Made by a program: the position numbers and the translations under genes. Source: UBA1858 sp964636225 (GTDB taxonomy: Bacteria; Pseudomonadota; Gammaproteobacteria; UBA4575). Taken from it: DNA of 64,000 nucleotides. Below are positions 1-7,710 of the stretch, in pieces (within the stretch, counting starts at the first letter, position 1; every line of letters begins with the position of its first letter). The stretch covers positions 1 to 64,000 of the forward strand of contig CAZWQM010000009.1 of NCBI GenBank assembly GCA_964636225.1. Direction: 5' to 3'. A model generated the notes under the pieces. The model had not been told where the DNA came from. It searched no databases and saw nothing but the letters and a program-made list of their open reading frames with translations.

Positions 1-99
1 GTCATTTCCGCGTAAGCGGGACAAATTCGTAAGGAACGAATTTGAAGAGCCAAAGGCTGGCCCGCAGGGCAAAAACCAGGGAAGGTTTTTGTAATCCAC
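1..99 (+). repeat. Composite multi-hairpin repeat, copy A
   Basis: A roughly 100-bp element made of successive small hairpins: TTCCGCG/GCGGGA, AAATTCG/CGAATTT, a segment centred on CCAAAGGCTGG, and AAAAACC/GGTTTTT, ending in GTAATCCA. It aligns almost end to end, with no obvious large gaps, with the reverse complement of the copy at 53855-53952, and its right third matches a partial copy at 14853-14890. It starts with GTCAT and ends with ATCCA, the same ends as the 26-bp palindromes elsewhere in the window. It may extend left of the window. No coding potential is evident. Confidence 0.75.
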
Positions 100-114
100 C
101 AGCGTTGCCCCCAA

Positions 115-705
115 TCACGAACCCAACTTCAACGCCAGCTTGCCAACCCGTTTACCCAAAGCAATACAAAGGCGGGACTCTTCATCCGTCAACGCCCGGT
201 CACTTTCAGGCCCAGACACATGGCTGGCGCCATAAGGCGTACCACCGGAAGATGTCTTGGCTAAATCTGGTTCGCTATAGGGCAAGCCGGTCATCACCAT
301 GCCGTGGTGCAGCAACGGCATCATCATGGTTAACAAAGTGCTTTCCTGCCCACCATGCATACTGCTGGTAGAAGTAAACACAGCCGCCGGTTTATTTTCC
401 AAAGCCCCTTTCAGCCAAAGCCCGCTGGTACTGTCCAGAAGATACTTCAAAGGTGCGGCCATATTGCCAAACCGGGTAGGGCTGCCCAGAATCAACCCGG
501 AACACTCTTCAAGATCAGAAAGTTGCGCATACAAATCACCCGAATCAGGAATATCCGGCTCAGTAGCTTCGCAATTAGCCGAAACAGCAGGTACTGTGCG
601 AAGTCTGGCTTCTACAGAAGCCTGCTCAACACCATGTGCAATTTTGTAGGCCATATCCCGCGTAGACCCATTGCGGCTATAGTAAAGGACGAGAACAGGA
701 CCCAT
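115..705 (-). CDS. WrbA-like flavodoxin-family NAD(P)H:quinone oxidoreductase
   Basis: The 196-aa protein has the flavodoxin fold signature: an N-terminal FMN phosphate loop (YYSRNGST, about residues 8-15) and the WrbA-type segment GSPTRFGNMAAPLKYLLD near residues 75-90. WrbA proteins are cytoplasmic FMN enzymes that reduce quinones by two electrons and so limit redox cycling. The ATG shares one base with the stop codon of the upstream arsC-like gene, so the two are probably co-transcribed and translationally coupled. The family call is secure; that it is WrbA itself rather than a close paralogue is inferred from length and the GSPTRFG motif. Confidence 0.85.
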   Translation of the reverse strand: MGPVLVLYYSRNGSTRDMAYKIAHGVEQASVEARLRTVPAVSANCEATEPDIPDSGDLYAQLSDLEECSGLILGSPTRFGNMAAPLKYLLDSTSGLWLKGALENKPAAVFTSTSSMHGGQESTLLTMMMPLLHHGMVMTGLPYSEPDLAKTSSGGTPYGASHVSGPESDRALTDEESRLCIALGKRVGKLALKLGS

Positions 706-1052
706 TAGAGAATCTCCAACACCCTCTCAGGAGGGCGTGCAATCACCGCCTTGCCATTCGCAATGACAATAGGGCGCTGAAGCAAAATAGGGTATTGAAT
801 AATCGCATCGATCAAATCGTCATCTGAGGCAGTTTCAATGTCCAGCCCGGTCTGTGACCATTCATCATCGTCAGTGCGAATTAAGTCTTTGGCGGGGATA
901 CCTAGAGTAATTATATTAGTAAGCTCTTCTTTAGATAGTGTTGTTTTTAAATACTCGATGGTATTTAGTGAAATATCGTTTTCACTAAGGATGGAAGTGG
1001 CTTTTTGGCACTTAGAACAGCTGTTGTTGGTATATATAGTAATTTCTAGCAT
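705..1052 (-). CDS. arsC: ArsC family reductase (glutaredoxin-dependent arsenate reductase type)
   Basis: This 115-aa protein has the thioredoxin-like ArsC fold. The candidate catalytic cysteine is Cys12 in SCSKC, and arginines lie where ArsC binds oxyanion: LIRT, LQRP and ARPPE. In the family, arsenate is reduced to arsenite using glutathione and glutaredoxin. There is no arsenite pump or ArsR beside it, only the overlapping WrbA-like gene, so a general role in thiol or oxidative stress is also possible. The length is normal for the family. Confidence 0.85.
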   Translation of the reverse strand: MLEITIYTNNSCSKCQKATSILSENDISLNTIEYLKTTLSKEELTNIITLGIPAKDLIRTDDDEWSQTGLDIETASDDDLIDAIIQYPILLQRPIVIANGKAVIARPPERVLEIL

Positions 1053-1130
1053 TGTAGTTTTTTTAATTACGCATTATTTTTCTTTTATACCACAATGTTG
1101 GAGTTAATAGTTTAAAGTGGATTTTTAATT

Positions 1131-1634
1131 ATGGCGAATCATATTGGGTTGAATTACTTTAGATTGACGTTCGGTATATTCTATTTGCTTCTGGATTGTC
1201 AGGTTTCTTTAGGCTCTGAATTGGAGTTTGATGCAAGCAAAGTTCAATTAGTTAACCCTACTGCTTATACCTCTATGGCTAATAATGGTAGAGATGTAAA
1301 AAAAAGCTTTTACTCTCAAGGGCATGTTATTAGGCTAACGCTGGCTGAGACAGGGTTAGTAGGGATACTTGTAAAATCAAGTTTTGATGAGGATTCTTTT
1401 AGTGTTAAAAAGAAATTATTACCTAGTAACGAGTTAGATAATTTTTCGATTAATTATATTGATATAAAAGTTGTGAAGAAATGGTATCAAGCTAATAATA
1501 AAACAGTTAACCCTAGGGCTGATGGTAAAAGATACTGTGTCTATGAGTTGTTATTAAATGATGAGCGTTTAGTAAAAGTAGATGTAGAAAACAAAGATAA
1601 TTATTTGAGAATCGATAATGGCTTGATTTGTTAA
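1131..1634 (+). CDS. Hypothetical exported protein, possibly truncated
   Basis: I cannot assign a function. The 167-aa product has an N-terminal hydrophobic stretch (about residues 10-28) that could be a signal peptide, then a polar region containing KKWYQ and ELLLNDERLVKVD followed by NYLR. That order recalls the N-terminal part of much longer secreted proteins of unknown function near polysaccharide genes, seen from memory only. The ORF stops abruptly after GLIC, 23 bp before the convergent end of sucD. It is clearly more AT-rich than its neighbours and has no convincing ribosome binding site, consistent with transfer followed by truncation. Confidence 0.5.
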   Translation: MANHIGLNYFRLTFGIFYLLLDCQVSLGSELEFDASKVQLVNPTAYTSMANNGRDVKKSFYSQGHVIRLTLAETGLVGILVKSSFDEDSFSVKKKLLPSNELDNFSINYIDIKVVKKWYQANNKTVNPRADGKRYCVYELLLNDERLVKVDVENKDNYLRIDNGLIC

Positions 1635-1657
1635 ATAAGTTAAAACAAATTCTCCAG

Positions 1658-2527
1658 CTACTTCGCCTTTAGTACCTGGCTGACAGCATCTCCTATACCT
1701 GCTAATGTTCTTACCGTATGCACGCCGGCTTTTTTCAGTGCTTTATATTTGTCATTTGCCGTGCCTTTGCCGCCACTAATGATGGCGCCGGCATGTCCCA
1801 TGCGTTTTTCAGGCGGTGCACTGGCGCCGGCAATGTAACTTACAACCGGTTTGCTGACAGCGCTTTGTATAAATTCAGCGGCTTCTTCTTCAGCCGTGCC
1901 GCCGATTTCACCCACCATGACAATGGCGTCTGTGTCTTTGTCGTGCTCAAACATGGTCAGACATTCGATGAAGTCGAGTCCATGAATTGGGTCACCGCCA
2001 ATCCCTATGCAGGTGGATTGTCCATGACTGCTGGTTTGGTCCACTGCCACATAAGTGAGTGTGCCCGAACGTGAAACAATGCCGACATTGCCGGCTTTAT
2101 GAATATGACCAGGCATGATGCCGATTTTGCATTGATCCGGTGTAATGATGCCGGGGCAGTTGGGGCCAATGAGTAATGAATGACTGGTTTCAAGTATGTC
2201 ACTGACCGGAATCATGTCCTGCACGGGAATGCCTTCAGTAATGCAAACAATTAAAGGAATTTCCGCTTCAATAGCTTCCAGTATGGCATCCGCGGCAAAA
2301 GGGGCAGGCACGTAGATCATTGTGGCGTCTATTTCATGATGGTCTTTGGCTTCCTGAACCGTGTTATATACCGGCAGGTCAAGATGGGTGATTCCGCCTT
2401 TTCCGGGTGTGACACCGGCCACCATATTGCTTCCGTACTCTATGCATTGTTGAGTGTGAAAGGTGCCGTTACTGCCGGTGATGCCCTGACAAACGATGCG
2501 TGTGTGCTTGTCGACTAATATGCTCAT
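1658..2527 (-). CDS. sucD: Succinyl-CoA synthetase subunit alpha
   Basis: SucD forms the CoA-binding and phosphohistidine subunit of succinyl-CoA synthetase, which makes ATP or GTP from succinyl-CoA in the TCA cycle. The 289-aa length is standard. The N-terminal Rossmann segment (QGITGSNGTFHTQQC) binds CoA, and GHAGAIISGGKGTA near residue 245 carries the histidine phosphorylated during catalysis. The start codon overlaps the sucC stop by four bases, the usual coupled sucCD arrangement. No other TCA genes adjoin it here. Confidence 0.97.
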   Translation of the reverse strand: MSILVDKHTRIVCQGITGSNGTFHTQQCIEYGSNMVAGVTPGKGGITHLDLPVYNTVQEAKDHHEIDATMIYVPAPFAADAILEAIEAEIPLIVCITEGIPVQDMIPVSDILETSHSLLIGPNCPGIITPDQCKIGIMPGHIHKAGNVGIVSRSGTLTYVAVDQTSSHGQSTCIGIGGDPIHGLDFIECLTMFEHDKDTDAIVMVGEIGGTAEEEAAEFIQSAVSKPVVSYIAGASAPPEKRMGHAGAIISGGKGTANDKYKALKKAGVHTVRTLAGIGDAVSQVLKAK

Positions 2528-3693
2528 GAGGCGGCTCCTGCTTTTTCAACTGCAAGTGTCGCGCCTTCGGTCAATTTACTGGCGGGTGTAATCAGCGGGT
2601 GCTGGTCTTTGAGAATTTCTTTGCCTTTTTCAGAGTTTGTTCCTTGCAGTAACACAACCACTGGTATGTTCAGTTCGGTTTGTTGCAGTGCCTGCAATAT
2701 GCCGTTGGCAATTATATCGCAACGCACAATCCCGCCAAATATGTTGACGAAAATGGAGCTGACATTCTCGTCTTCCAGTAACAGATTAAATGCCTGAGTC
2801 ACACGCTCGGCATCGGTGTTACCGCCCACATCAAGGAAGTTGGCCGGTTCGCCACCATTGTGTTTAATCAGGTCCATGGTAGCCATGGCCAGCCCCGCGC
2901 CATTCACGATACAGCCGACATTGCCATCCAGCTTCACGTAGTTGAGGTCATATTGTCTGGCTTTTAATTCAATCGGGTTTTCTTGTGTGGCATCTTTTAA
3001 CGATGCAATTTTCTTGTGGCGAAATAAGGCATTGTCATCGAAGTTCATTTTTGCATCGAGTGCGATAAGGGAATCGTCATCGGCAACGATCAGCGGATTA
3101 ATTTCAATCAGCGATGCATCACTATCAAGAAACAGTGCGTACATTTGCTTGAGAATATGTGAAAACTGTTTGAACTGGTCTTTGCTCAAATCCAGCTTCT
3201 GTGCCAGCAGTCTGCAGTGATACCCCTGAACACCCGAAGTTTTATGAATGTTCACGGATGAAATCTTCTCCGGTGTTTTTTCTGCCACCTCTTCAATGTT
3301 CACGCCGCCCTCAGCAGATGCAATGGCTGCGACTTTTTTACTAGCTCTGTCTACCAGCAAACTCAGGTAGATTTCACGCTTGATTTTGGCGGGCTTTTCA
3401 ACTAGTAGCGTATTAATGGGCAGGCCGTTGGCATCGGTCTGCTTGGTGACCAATGTGGTGCCCATGAGTTTGTTGATTCGCTTTTTGAGATCTTCCTTAT
3501 TGTGTGTCCAGAGAATGCCGCCGGCCTTGCCGCGCCCTCCTGCATGTACCTGGGCTTTTACAATCCAGGACTCGCCACCAAAGTTGGCAACAAATTTTTC
3601 AATACTGTCTCCCTGAGTAAAAATTTCACTTCGGGGAACTGGAATATCGTAGGTATGGAGTAAGCGCTTGGATTGGTATTCGTGGATATACAC
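2524..3693 (-). CDS. sucC: Succinyl-CoA synthetase subunit beta
   Basis: SucC is the ATP-grasp subunit that binds nucleotide and succinate and pairs with SucD. The 389-aa protein starts MYIHEYQSKRLL, the conserved family start, and contains the ATP-grasp segment VKAQVHAGGRGKAGG near residues 45-60 and NFLDVGGNTDAERV plus FVNIFGGIVRCDIIANGI toward the C-terminus. It is the first gene of a two-gene operon; the 223 bp upstream hold two palindromic repeats and must contain its promoter, which I could not fix. Confidence 0.97.
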   Translation of the reverse strand: MYIHEYQSKRLLHTYDIPVPRSEIFTQGDSIEKFVANFGGESWIVKAQVHAGGRGKAGGILWTHNKEDLKKRINKLMGTTLVTKQTDANGLPINTLLVEKPAKIKREIYLSLLVDRASKKVAAIASAEGGVNIEEVAEKTPEKISSVNIHKTSGVQGYHCRLLAQKLDLSKDQFKQFSHILKQMYALFLDSDASLIEINPLIVADDDSLIALDAKMNFDDNALFRHKKIASLKDATQENPIELKARQYDLNYVKLDGNVGCIVNGAGLAMATMDLIKHNGGEPANFLDVGGNTDAERVTQAFNLLLEDENVSSIFVNIFGGIVRCDIIANGILQALQQTELNIPVVVLLQGTNSEKGKEILKDQHPLITPASKLTEGATLAVEKAGAAS

Positions 3694-3804
3694 TGGAAAA
3701 CTCTTTGTTATTCGTGGGTTTGCATAACATTAACACAGAGTGGTTGTTTGTTCTTATGAAATTAATAGTGCTCGATTAGAGTGCTTGATCTGGTTATGCA
3801 TGAC

Positions 3805-3830
3805 TGGATCTCCGCATTCGCGGAGATGAC
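3805..3830 (+). repeat. 26-bp palindromic repeat (TGGAT to ATGAC)
   Basis: TGGAT-CTCCGC-ATTC-GCGGAG-ATGAC: a perfect stem with a four-base loop. This stem (CTCCGC) differs from the commoner TTCCCG stem but keeps perfect pairing, so both arms have changed together. It lies 112 bp before the GIY-YIG gene. Confidence 0.8.
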
Positions 3831-3877
3831 TGAAGGGAGATGCGAAGATGACATCGGGGTTTATTTCGCGCACTAAC

Positions 3878-3903
3878 GTCATTCCCGTGCAAACGGGAAT
3901 CCA
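3878..3903 (-). repeat. 26-bp palindromic repeat (GTCAT to ATCCA)
   Basis: GTCATTCCCGTGCAAACGGGAATCCA, the same 26-bp unit in opposite orientation to the copy at 3805. It ends 13 bp before the GIY-YIG start codon and resembles the Neisseria dRS3 core (ATTCCC-N8-GGGAAT), known only as a comparison from memory. Confidence 0.85.
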
Positions 3904-3916
3904 TTAGATTCAAGCA

Positions 3917-4207
3917 ATGCAAAAGATAGCTTGTGTTTATATCGTAACCAATAAAAAGAACGGTACGCTTTACATTGGAGTGACTACAAAACTTAAACAG
4001 TGCATCTGGCAACATAAGCAGAAACTTGTAGAAAGTTTTGCCAAGAGGTATGGCATAAACGAGTTGGTTTATTACGAGACGCACGAATCGATCTTCAGTG
4101 CGATCGTTCGGGAAAAGCAGTTAAAAAAATGGAACAGGCAATGGAAGCTCGAATTGATTCATCAATTTAATCCGCAGTGGAAAGACTTATATGATGATTT
4201 ATTTTAG
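3917..4207 (+). CDS. Small GIY-YIG domain protein, catalytic Arg replaced
   Basis: The 96-aa protein is a single GIY-YIG domain: VYI (residues 8-10) and YIG (about 19-21), a glutamate in IVREKQLKKW and FNPQWKDLYDDL at the end, matching the stand-alone subfamily often annotated as UvrC-like endonuclease. In family members an arginine sits four residues before the H of the WQHK motif; here that position is Cys (KQCIWQHK). Loss of this arginine predicts weak or no DNA cleavage, so this may be a decaying copy. It stands alone, flanked on both sides by the 26-bp palindromic repeats, and has no clear ribosome binding site. Confidence 0.88.
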   Translation: MQKIACVYIVTNKKNGTLYIGVTTKLKQCIWQHKQKLVESFAKRYGINELVYYETHESIFSAIVREKQLKKWNRQWKLELIHQFNPQWKDLYDDLF

Positions 4208-4246
4208 TTGTGGTTGATGTCGAGTCCACGTCATTCCTTCTCCCAT

Positions 4247-4272
4247 GTCATTCCCGTGGCAACGGGAATCCA
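4247..4272 (-). repeat. 26-bp palindromic repeat (GTCAT to ATCCA)
   Basis: GTCATTCCCGTGGCAACGGGAATCCA, nearly identical to the copy at 3878 and in the same orientation. The two bracket the GIY-YIG gene. A partial GTCATTCC lies just upstream, near 4230. Confidence 0.85.
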
Positions 4273-4293
4273 ACTCATGCCTGATACTGTTAC

Positions 4294-4839
4294 TTAATGC
4301 AGACTTGCAACTTTGATTAAGCGTTGCCGCCAATACGGGTCATCAATGTATGCGTAGGCAACTTGTTTTCCTGATTTGGGCGCATGTATGAATTTGTTGT
4401 TGCCGGTGTAGATGCCTACATGGGAAATGTTGTTGCCATAAATACGGAAGAATAATATGTCGCCCGGATTGGCGGCGGCGAGACTTTTGCCAGGTCGATA
4501 ATGTGCCTGCTGTTTGGTGCTGCGAGGCACTGAAATGCCTAATTGTTGATGTGTGTAGTAGACTAGGCCGCTGCAATCAAAACCTTTTGGTGAAGAGCCA
4601 CCGTATTTATACGGTGAGCCAATTAAGGATTCTGCCAGTGAGACTATTTGCTGACCTTTGGAATATTTTAGTGGGGTTGAACGCTGATACGTTTTTCCTG
4701 TGGGTTGACTTACCTTCGACTGGGAATCTGGCGCGGGTTTTTGCGGCGCGGATGAGCAGCCCCCAATGACAAATGTCATGCATAGGAAACCGCAAATAAA
4801 TGCATAATTAAAAATGTCTGGAAGTCGCTTTTTATTCAT
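4294..4839 (-). CDS. NlpC/P60 family lipoprotein, cell-wall peptidase
   Basis: A 181-aa C40 peptidase predicted to cut peptidoglycan stem peptides in the periplasm. The N-terminus has a membrane segment ending in a lipobox (IGGC, Cys28), so it should be lipid-anchored. The catalytic Cys89 lies in GFDCSGLVYY, the catalytic His140 in ISHVGIY, and the third polar residue is probably His152 in FIHAP. Spr (MepS) and NlpC of E. coli have the same design; which of these it corresponds to cannot be decided from sequence alone. It is transcribed alone, opposite to rlmD. Confidence 0.9.
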   Translation of the reverse strand: MNKKRLPDIFNYAFICGFLCMTFVIGGCSSAPQKPAPDSQSKVSQPTGKTYQRSTPLKYSKGQQIVSLAESLIGSPYKYGGSSPKGFDCSGLVYYTHQQLGISVPRSTKQQAHYRPGKSLAAANPGDILFFRIYGNNISHVGIYTGNNKFIHAPKSGKQVAYAYIDDPYWRQRLIKVASLH

Positions 4840-4997
4840 AAGCTCAAATGTTACCGAATTATTCCTGTGTTACTTATTAGAAAGGTTAAGTGGCAATATT
4901 CTTCCGACCTTAAACAAAATCACTCGCAAATAAAATAAATTTTGTGACTGAGTTAAAATTAATTTCTAATCTCGAAACGTAATTAAATTATAAAGCC

Positions 4998-6311
4998 ATG
5001 ACAAAGGTAAAGGAAATAAACCAGGCGAACATTGTGGATGTGACGCTTGAGGGCAAAGGGGTTGCCGACCAGGAAGGTAAAGTGGTGTTTATTCCATTCA
5101 CTATTACCGGTGAACGTGTCAGTTTTGAACGTGGACGCCAAAAAAAGAAATACGATGAAGCCCGGCTGGTTGAAGTGTTAACAGCGTCGCCCGATCGCGT
5201 ACAACCTCAATGTGAATATTTTACAAATTGTGGGGGTTGTTCCATACAGCATATCTCTGAGCAGGCGCAGATTGAGTTTAAGCAAAAGTCTGTGTTGGAT
5301 ACCTTGAGCCGTATCGGCAAGGTAGTGCCGGAAAATGTATTGCCTCCTGTGGTTGATATAGTCTGGGGATACCGTCGTCGTGCACGACTGGCAGTTAAAT
5401 ATGTGGAAAAAAAAGGCAGGGCGCTGGTTGGTTTTAGAGAATACAGCGCACCTTATGTGGCAGACATGTGGCATTGCGAAGTGCTGCATCCCAAAGTGGC
5501 AAATTTGATTAAGCCACTGTCCGAAATGATTTCGCAGTTTTCCATAAAAGATAAAGTGCCTCAGGTGGAATGCAGCGTGGCAGAAAATGCCACGGCGTTG
5601 GTATTTCGTGTCTTGGAAGCACCCTCAACTGGCGATCTTGAAATGCTCAGTACGTTTGCAAAACAGCACGATGTGCGTGTGTATCTGCAATCCAAAGGGC
5701 CCGCTACGGTGGTCCCGCTGAATAATGAAATTTTTAATTCTGGCTTAATTTATACGCTGCCGCCTTTTGACATCAGAATGGAATTTTTGCCTGTCGATTT
5801 TATTCAGGTACATAACGGCATTAACCAGAAAATGGTGCAGCAGGCGATTGACTGGTTACAACCAAATAAGACCCAGAATGTTCTTGATCTGTTTTGTGGC
5901 TTGGGCAACTTTAGCTTACCCGTAGCTAAGCATGTCGCGAGTGTCCTGGGTATAGAAGGCGATGATGGTTTGGTGGAACGAGCTCGCCATAATGCGCGGA
6001 TTAATCAGCTTGAAAATGTCGAGTTCAAAAAAGAAGATTTGTTTGCTGTTAACGAGCAATGTGAGTGGCTGGCTCAGAAGTGGGACACCGTGATTATCGA
6101 TCCCCCACGTGCCGGTGCGCGCGAAGTGGTGGAAGTTATTTCAGGAATCAGTCCGGAAAAAATATTATACATTTCCTGTCATCCGGGAACGCTGGCGCGC
6201 GATTCCGATGTGCTGGTGAATGAGCTGGGCTATCGTATGGAGAAAATGAATGTACTTAACATGTTTCCACACACAGGGCATGTGGAAACAATGGCGTTAT
6301 TTGTTAAGTAG
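4998..6311 (+). CDS. rlmD: 23S rRNA (uracil-1939-C5)-methyltransferase RlmD
   Basis: The 437-aa enzyme methylates U1939 of 23S rRNA with S-adenosylmethionine. It has an N-terminal TRAM RNA-binding domain (about residues 1-60), iron-sulfur cysteines in CEYFTNCGGC (Cys72, 78, 81) with a fourth likely in MWHCEVL, a Rossmann SAM site NVLDLFCGLGNFSLP, DPPRAG, and the catalytic cysteine in LYISCHPGTLARD near the end. The length matches E. coli RlmD (433 aa). It appears monocistronic and ends two bases before a convergent unknown gene. Confidence 0.95.
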   Translation: MTKVKEINQANIVDVTLEGKGVADQEGKVVFIPFTITGERVSFERGRQKKKYDEARLVEVLTASPDRVQPQCEYFTNCGGCSIQHISEQAQIEFKQKSVLDTLSRIGKVVPENVLPPVVDIVWGYRRRARLAVKYVEKKGRALVGFREYSAPYVADMWHCEVLHPKVANLIKPLSEMISQFSIKDKVPQVECSVAENATALVFRVLEAPSTGDLEMLSTFAKQHDVRVYLQSKGPATVVPLNNEIFNSGLIYTLPPFDIRMEFLPVDFIQVHNGINQKMVQQAIDWLQPNKTQNVLDLFCGLGNFSLPVAKHVASVLGIEGDDGLVERARHNARINQLENVEFKKEDLFAVNEQCEWLAQKWDTVIIDPPRAGAREVVEVISGISPEKILYISCHPGTLARDSDVLVNELGYRMEKMNVLNMFPHTGHVETMALFVK

Positions 6312-6313
6312 CG

Positions 6314-6724
6314 TTAATTGTCAGGGGTTTCGGTGACCACCGTGGCTTTGCGGCGAAAGTTAAGTCGGAAGATATTGCCATTCGGCTCCACGCGATCTTC
6401 AACGATTGCATTCGGACGTGTGTTGTAAGGGTCATCTTTTCGGGTTGAGACAGAATTAATTAACTGTTCATCCTGGCAGTTAACCTTGCGAAAGTCGCCA
6501 CGGTAATCGACTTCTTCCTCATTACATAAACGCACGCCGGGTAAAAAGCTCGGCTCGTAAATCGTCTCGGTTTTGACCGAATATTTAGGTGCAGAATTAG
6601 GGATGCCCTCGGTAGAGGGTGGTGCAGGAATTTCATTTGATTCTTCCGCATGGACATTAAATGTGAGTATGCAACCGGTCATTAATGTGGCCGCGAGAAG
6701 ATGAGTTATTGGTCGTGTTTTCAT
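6314..6724 (-). CDS. Hypothetical exported protein
   Basis: I do not recognise this family. I chose the ATG at 6724 over an in-frame GTG 15 bp upstream because AGGGG lies at ribosome-binding distance before the ATG. The 136-aa product starts MKTRP and has a signal peptide ending near NVHA-EE, then a polar, proline-rich segment and a compact region with two cysteines (LCNEEE, VNCQDE) that could form a disulfide in the periplasm. The C-terminus is basic then acidic. It is convergent with rlmD. Confidence 0.6.
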   Translation of the reverse strand: MKTRPITHLLAATLMTGCILTFNVHAEESNEIPAPPSTEGIPNSAPKYSVKTETIYEPSFLPGVRLCNEEEVDYRGDFRKVNCQDEQLINSVSTRKDDPYNTRPNAIVEDRVEPNGNIFRLNFRRKATVVTETPDN

Positions 6725-6920
6725 GGTGTGTCCCCTCACCTTTGGATAGCCAAATTATAGCATGGATCAATATACGAAATTCTGAACATTTGATAATTAT
6801 TCTACATAAGACATGGAAAACGGTGTTTCGTTTGTACTGCGAAGTGACCAATTATCGGGTGTTTTGAAAAGGGAATCTAGTAACCGCATCGCAAACTCGT
6901 CATTTCCACGTGACATCATT

Positions 6921-6946
6921 GTCATTCCCGTGGAAACGGGAACCCA
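6921..6946 (-). repeat. 26-bp palindromic repeat (GTCAT to ACCCA)
   Basis: GTCATTCCCGTGGAAACGGGAACCCA; same unit and orientation as the copies flanking the GIY-YIG gene, with one change in the right end (ACCCA for ATCCA). Confidence 0.8.
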
Positions 6947-7167
6947 GTAATAGTCATGTGCAGGTAGAGTGGCCTGTAGATACCTGGTTTTGCTTAGGTT
7001 GTATCTCCGCTTTTGCTGAGATAACTGTGGTTATGTGAGGATGACATTAGAATGGTTTTGAACTTCCGCACAAAACAGGAAGTTCTGTAAGTGCTTTGTC
7101 GAATAACAATGCATTAATATAGAAGAATTTTGGGGTTTATAAAGATTCAATTAACTCTAATTCTTTC

Positions 7168-7197
7168 TTGTTATCTGTAAGAGTGCCCCCATATAAT
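7168..7197 (+). promoter_or_regulatory. Candidate sigma-70 promoter for fmdB operon
   Basis: TTGTTA, an 18-bp spacer, then a perfect TATAAT. Transcription would start near 7204 and give a leader of about 25 nt before the fmdB ATG, which has AAGGAA as ribosome binding site. Based on consensus matching only. Confidence 0.5.
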
Positions 7198-7228
7198 TGG
7201 ACAGGTTTTTTATTAAGGAAATAGTTTC

Positions 7229-7680
7229 ATGCCCATTTATGAATATGAATGCCAAAAGTGTGGACATCTGCATGAGGCTTTACAGAAAATAAGTGATGAT
7301 CCATTGACGGATTGCCCTGCCTGTAACGCCAGTGCACTGAAAAAGCTCGTATCGGCGGCCGGTTTTCGGTTGAGTGGAGGCGGTTGGTACGAAACAGATT
7401 TTAAATCCAGTAATAAGAAGAATTTAAGCAAAGGCGATTCGGACANNNNNNNNNNNNNNNNNNNNNNNNNNNNNNNNNNNNNNNNNNNNNNNNNNNNNNN
7501 NNNNNNNNNNNNNNNNNNNNNNNNNNNNNNNNNNNNNNNNNNNNNGAAACAGATTTTAAATCCAGTAATAAGAAGAATTTAAGCAAAGGCGATTCGGACA
7601 ATTCAAGTTCCAGCGCTAACACCTCGGGCGGTTGTTCGGGTGGCTGTGCGGCCAAGCCTGCGAGCAATGCCAGCTCGTAA
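7229..7680 (+). CDS. FmdB-family zinc ribbon protein, split by assembly gap
   Basis: The N-terminus MPIYEYECQKCGH and a second CPAC pair form the zinc ribbon of the FmdB/CxxC_CxxC_SSSS family, small regulators or chaperone-like proteins of unknown role often found just upstream of aspS. A run of 100 Ns interrupts the gene, and the 55 bases before the gap are repeated exactly after it. Removing the Ns and one copy restores one frame: 98 residues ending in a Ser/Gly-rich tail with GGCSGGCA, which is normal for the family. The gene is therefore probably intact and the break artificial. Confidence 0.88.
7446..7545. other. Assembly gap (100 N)
   Basis: Exactly 100 Ns, the conventional unknown-length gap. 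The sequence at 7391-7445 is identical to 7546-7600 (55 bp), so the two contigs most likely overlap by that length and no real sequence is missing. Confidence 0.95.
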
Positions 7681-7710
7681 GCTCAACGAAGCCATTTAAA
7701 GATATCCCTT

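Larger units (their letters stand above)
6740..7228. other. Gene-free intergenic stretch with repeats
   Basis: This 489-bp region holds no convincing gene. It contains one full 26-bp palindrome (6921-6946), a partial copy just before it (GTCATTTCCACG), a degenerate hairpin near 7003-7020 (ATCTCCGC...GCTGAGAT) and a further TTCCGC...GGAAGTT inverted pair near 7066-7085. The right end carries a promoter-like pair for the fmdB operon. Confidence 0.6.

Noticed and set aside
42..708. Several plus-strand ORFs of about 110 aa at the left end
   Set aside because: They lie opposite the WrbA-like gene or within the composite repeat, and their translations show no family features.
3794..4084. Minus-strand ORF of 96 aa opposite the GIY-YIG gene
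   Set aside because: It overlaps palindromic repeats and the GIY-YIG coding strand; the translation of the repeats (SSPRMRRSSHA-like) is typical noise.
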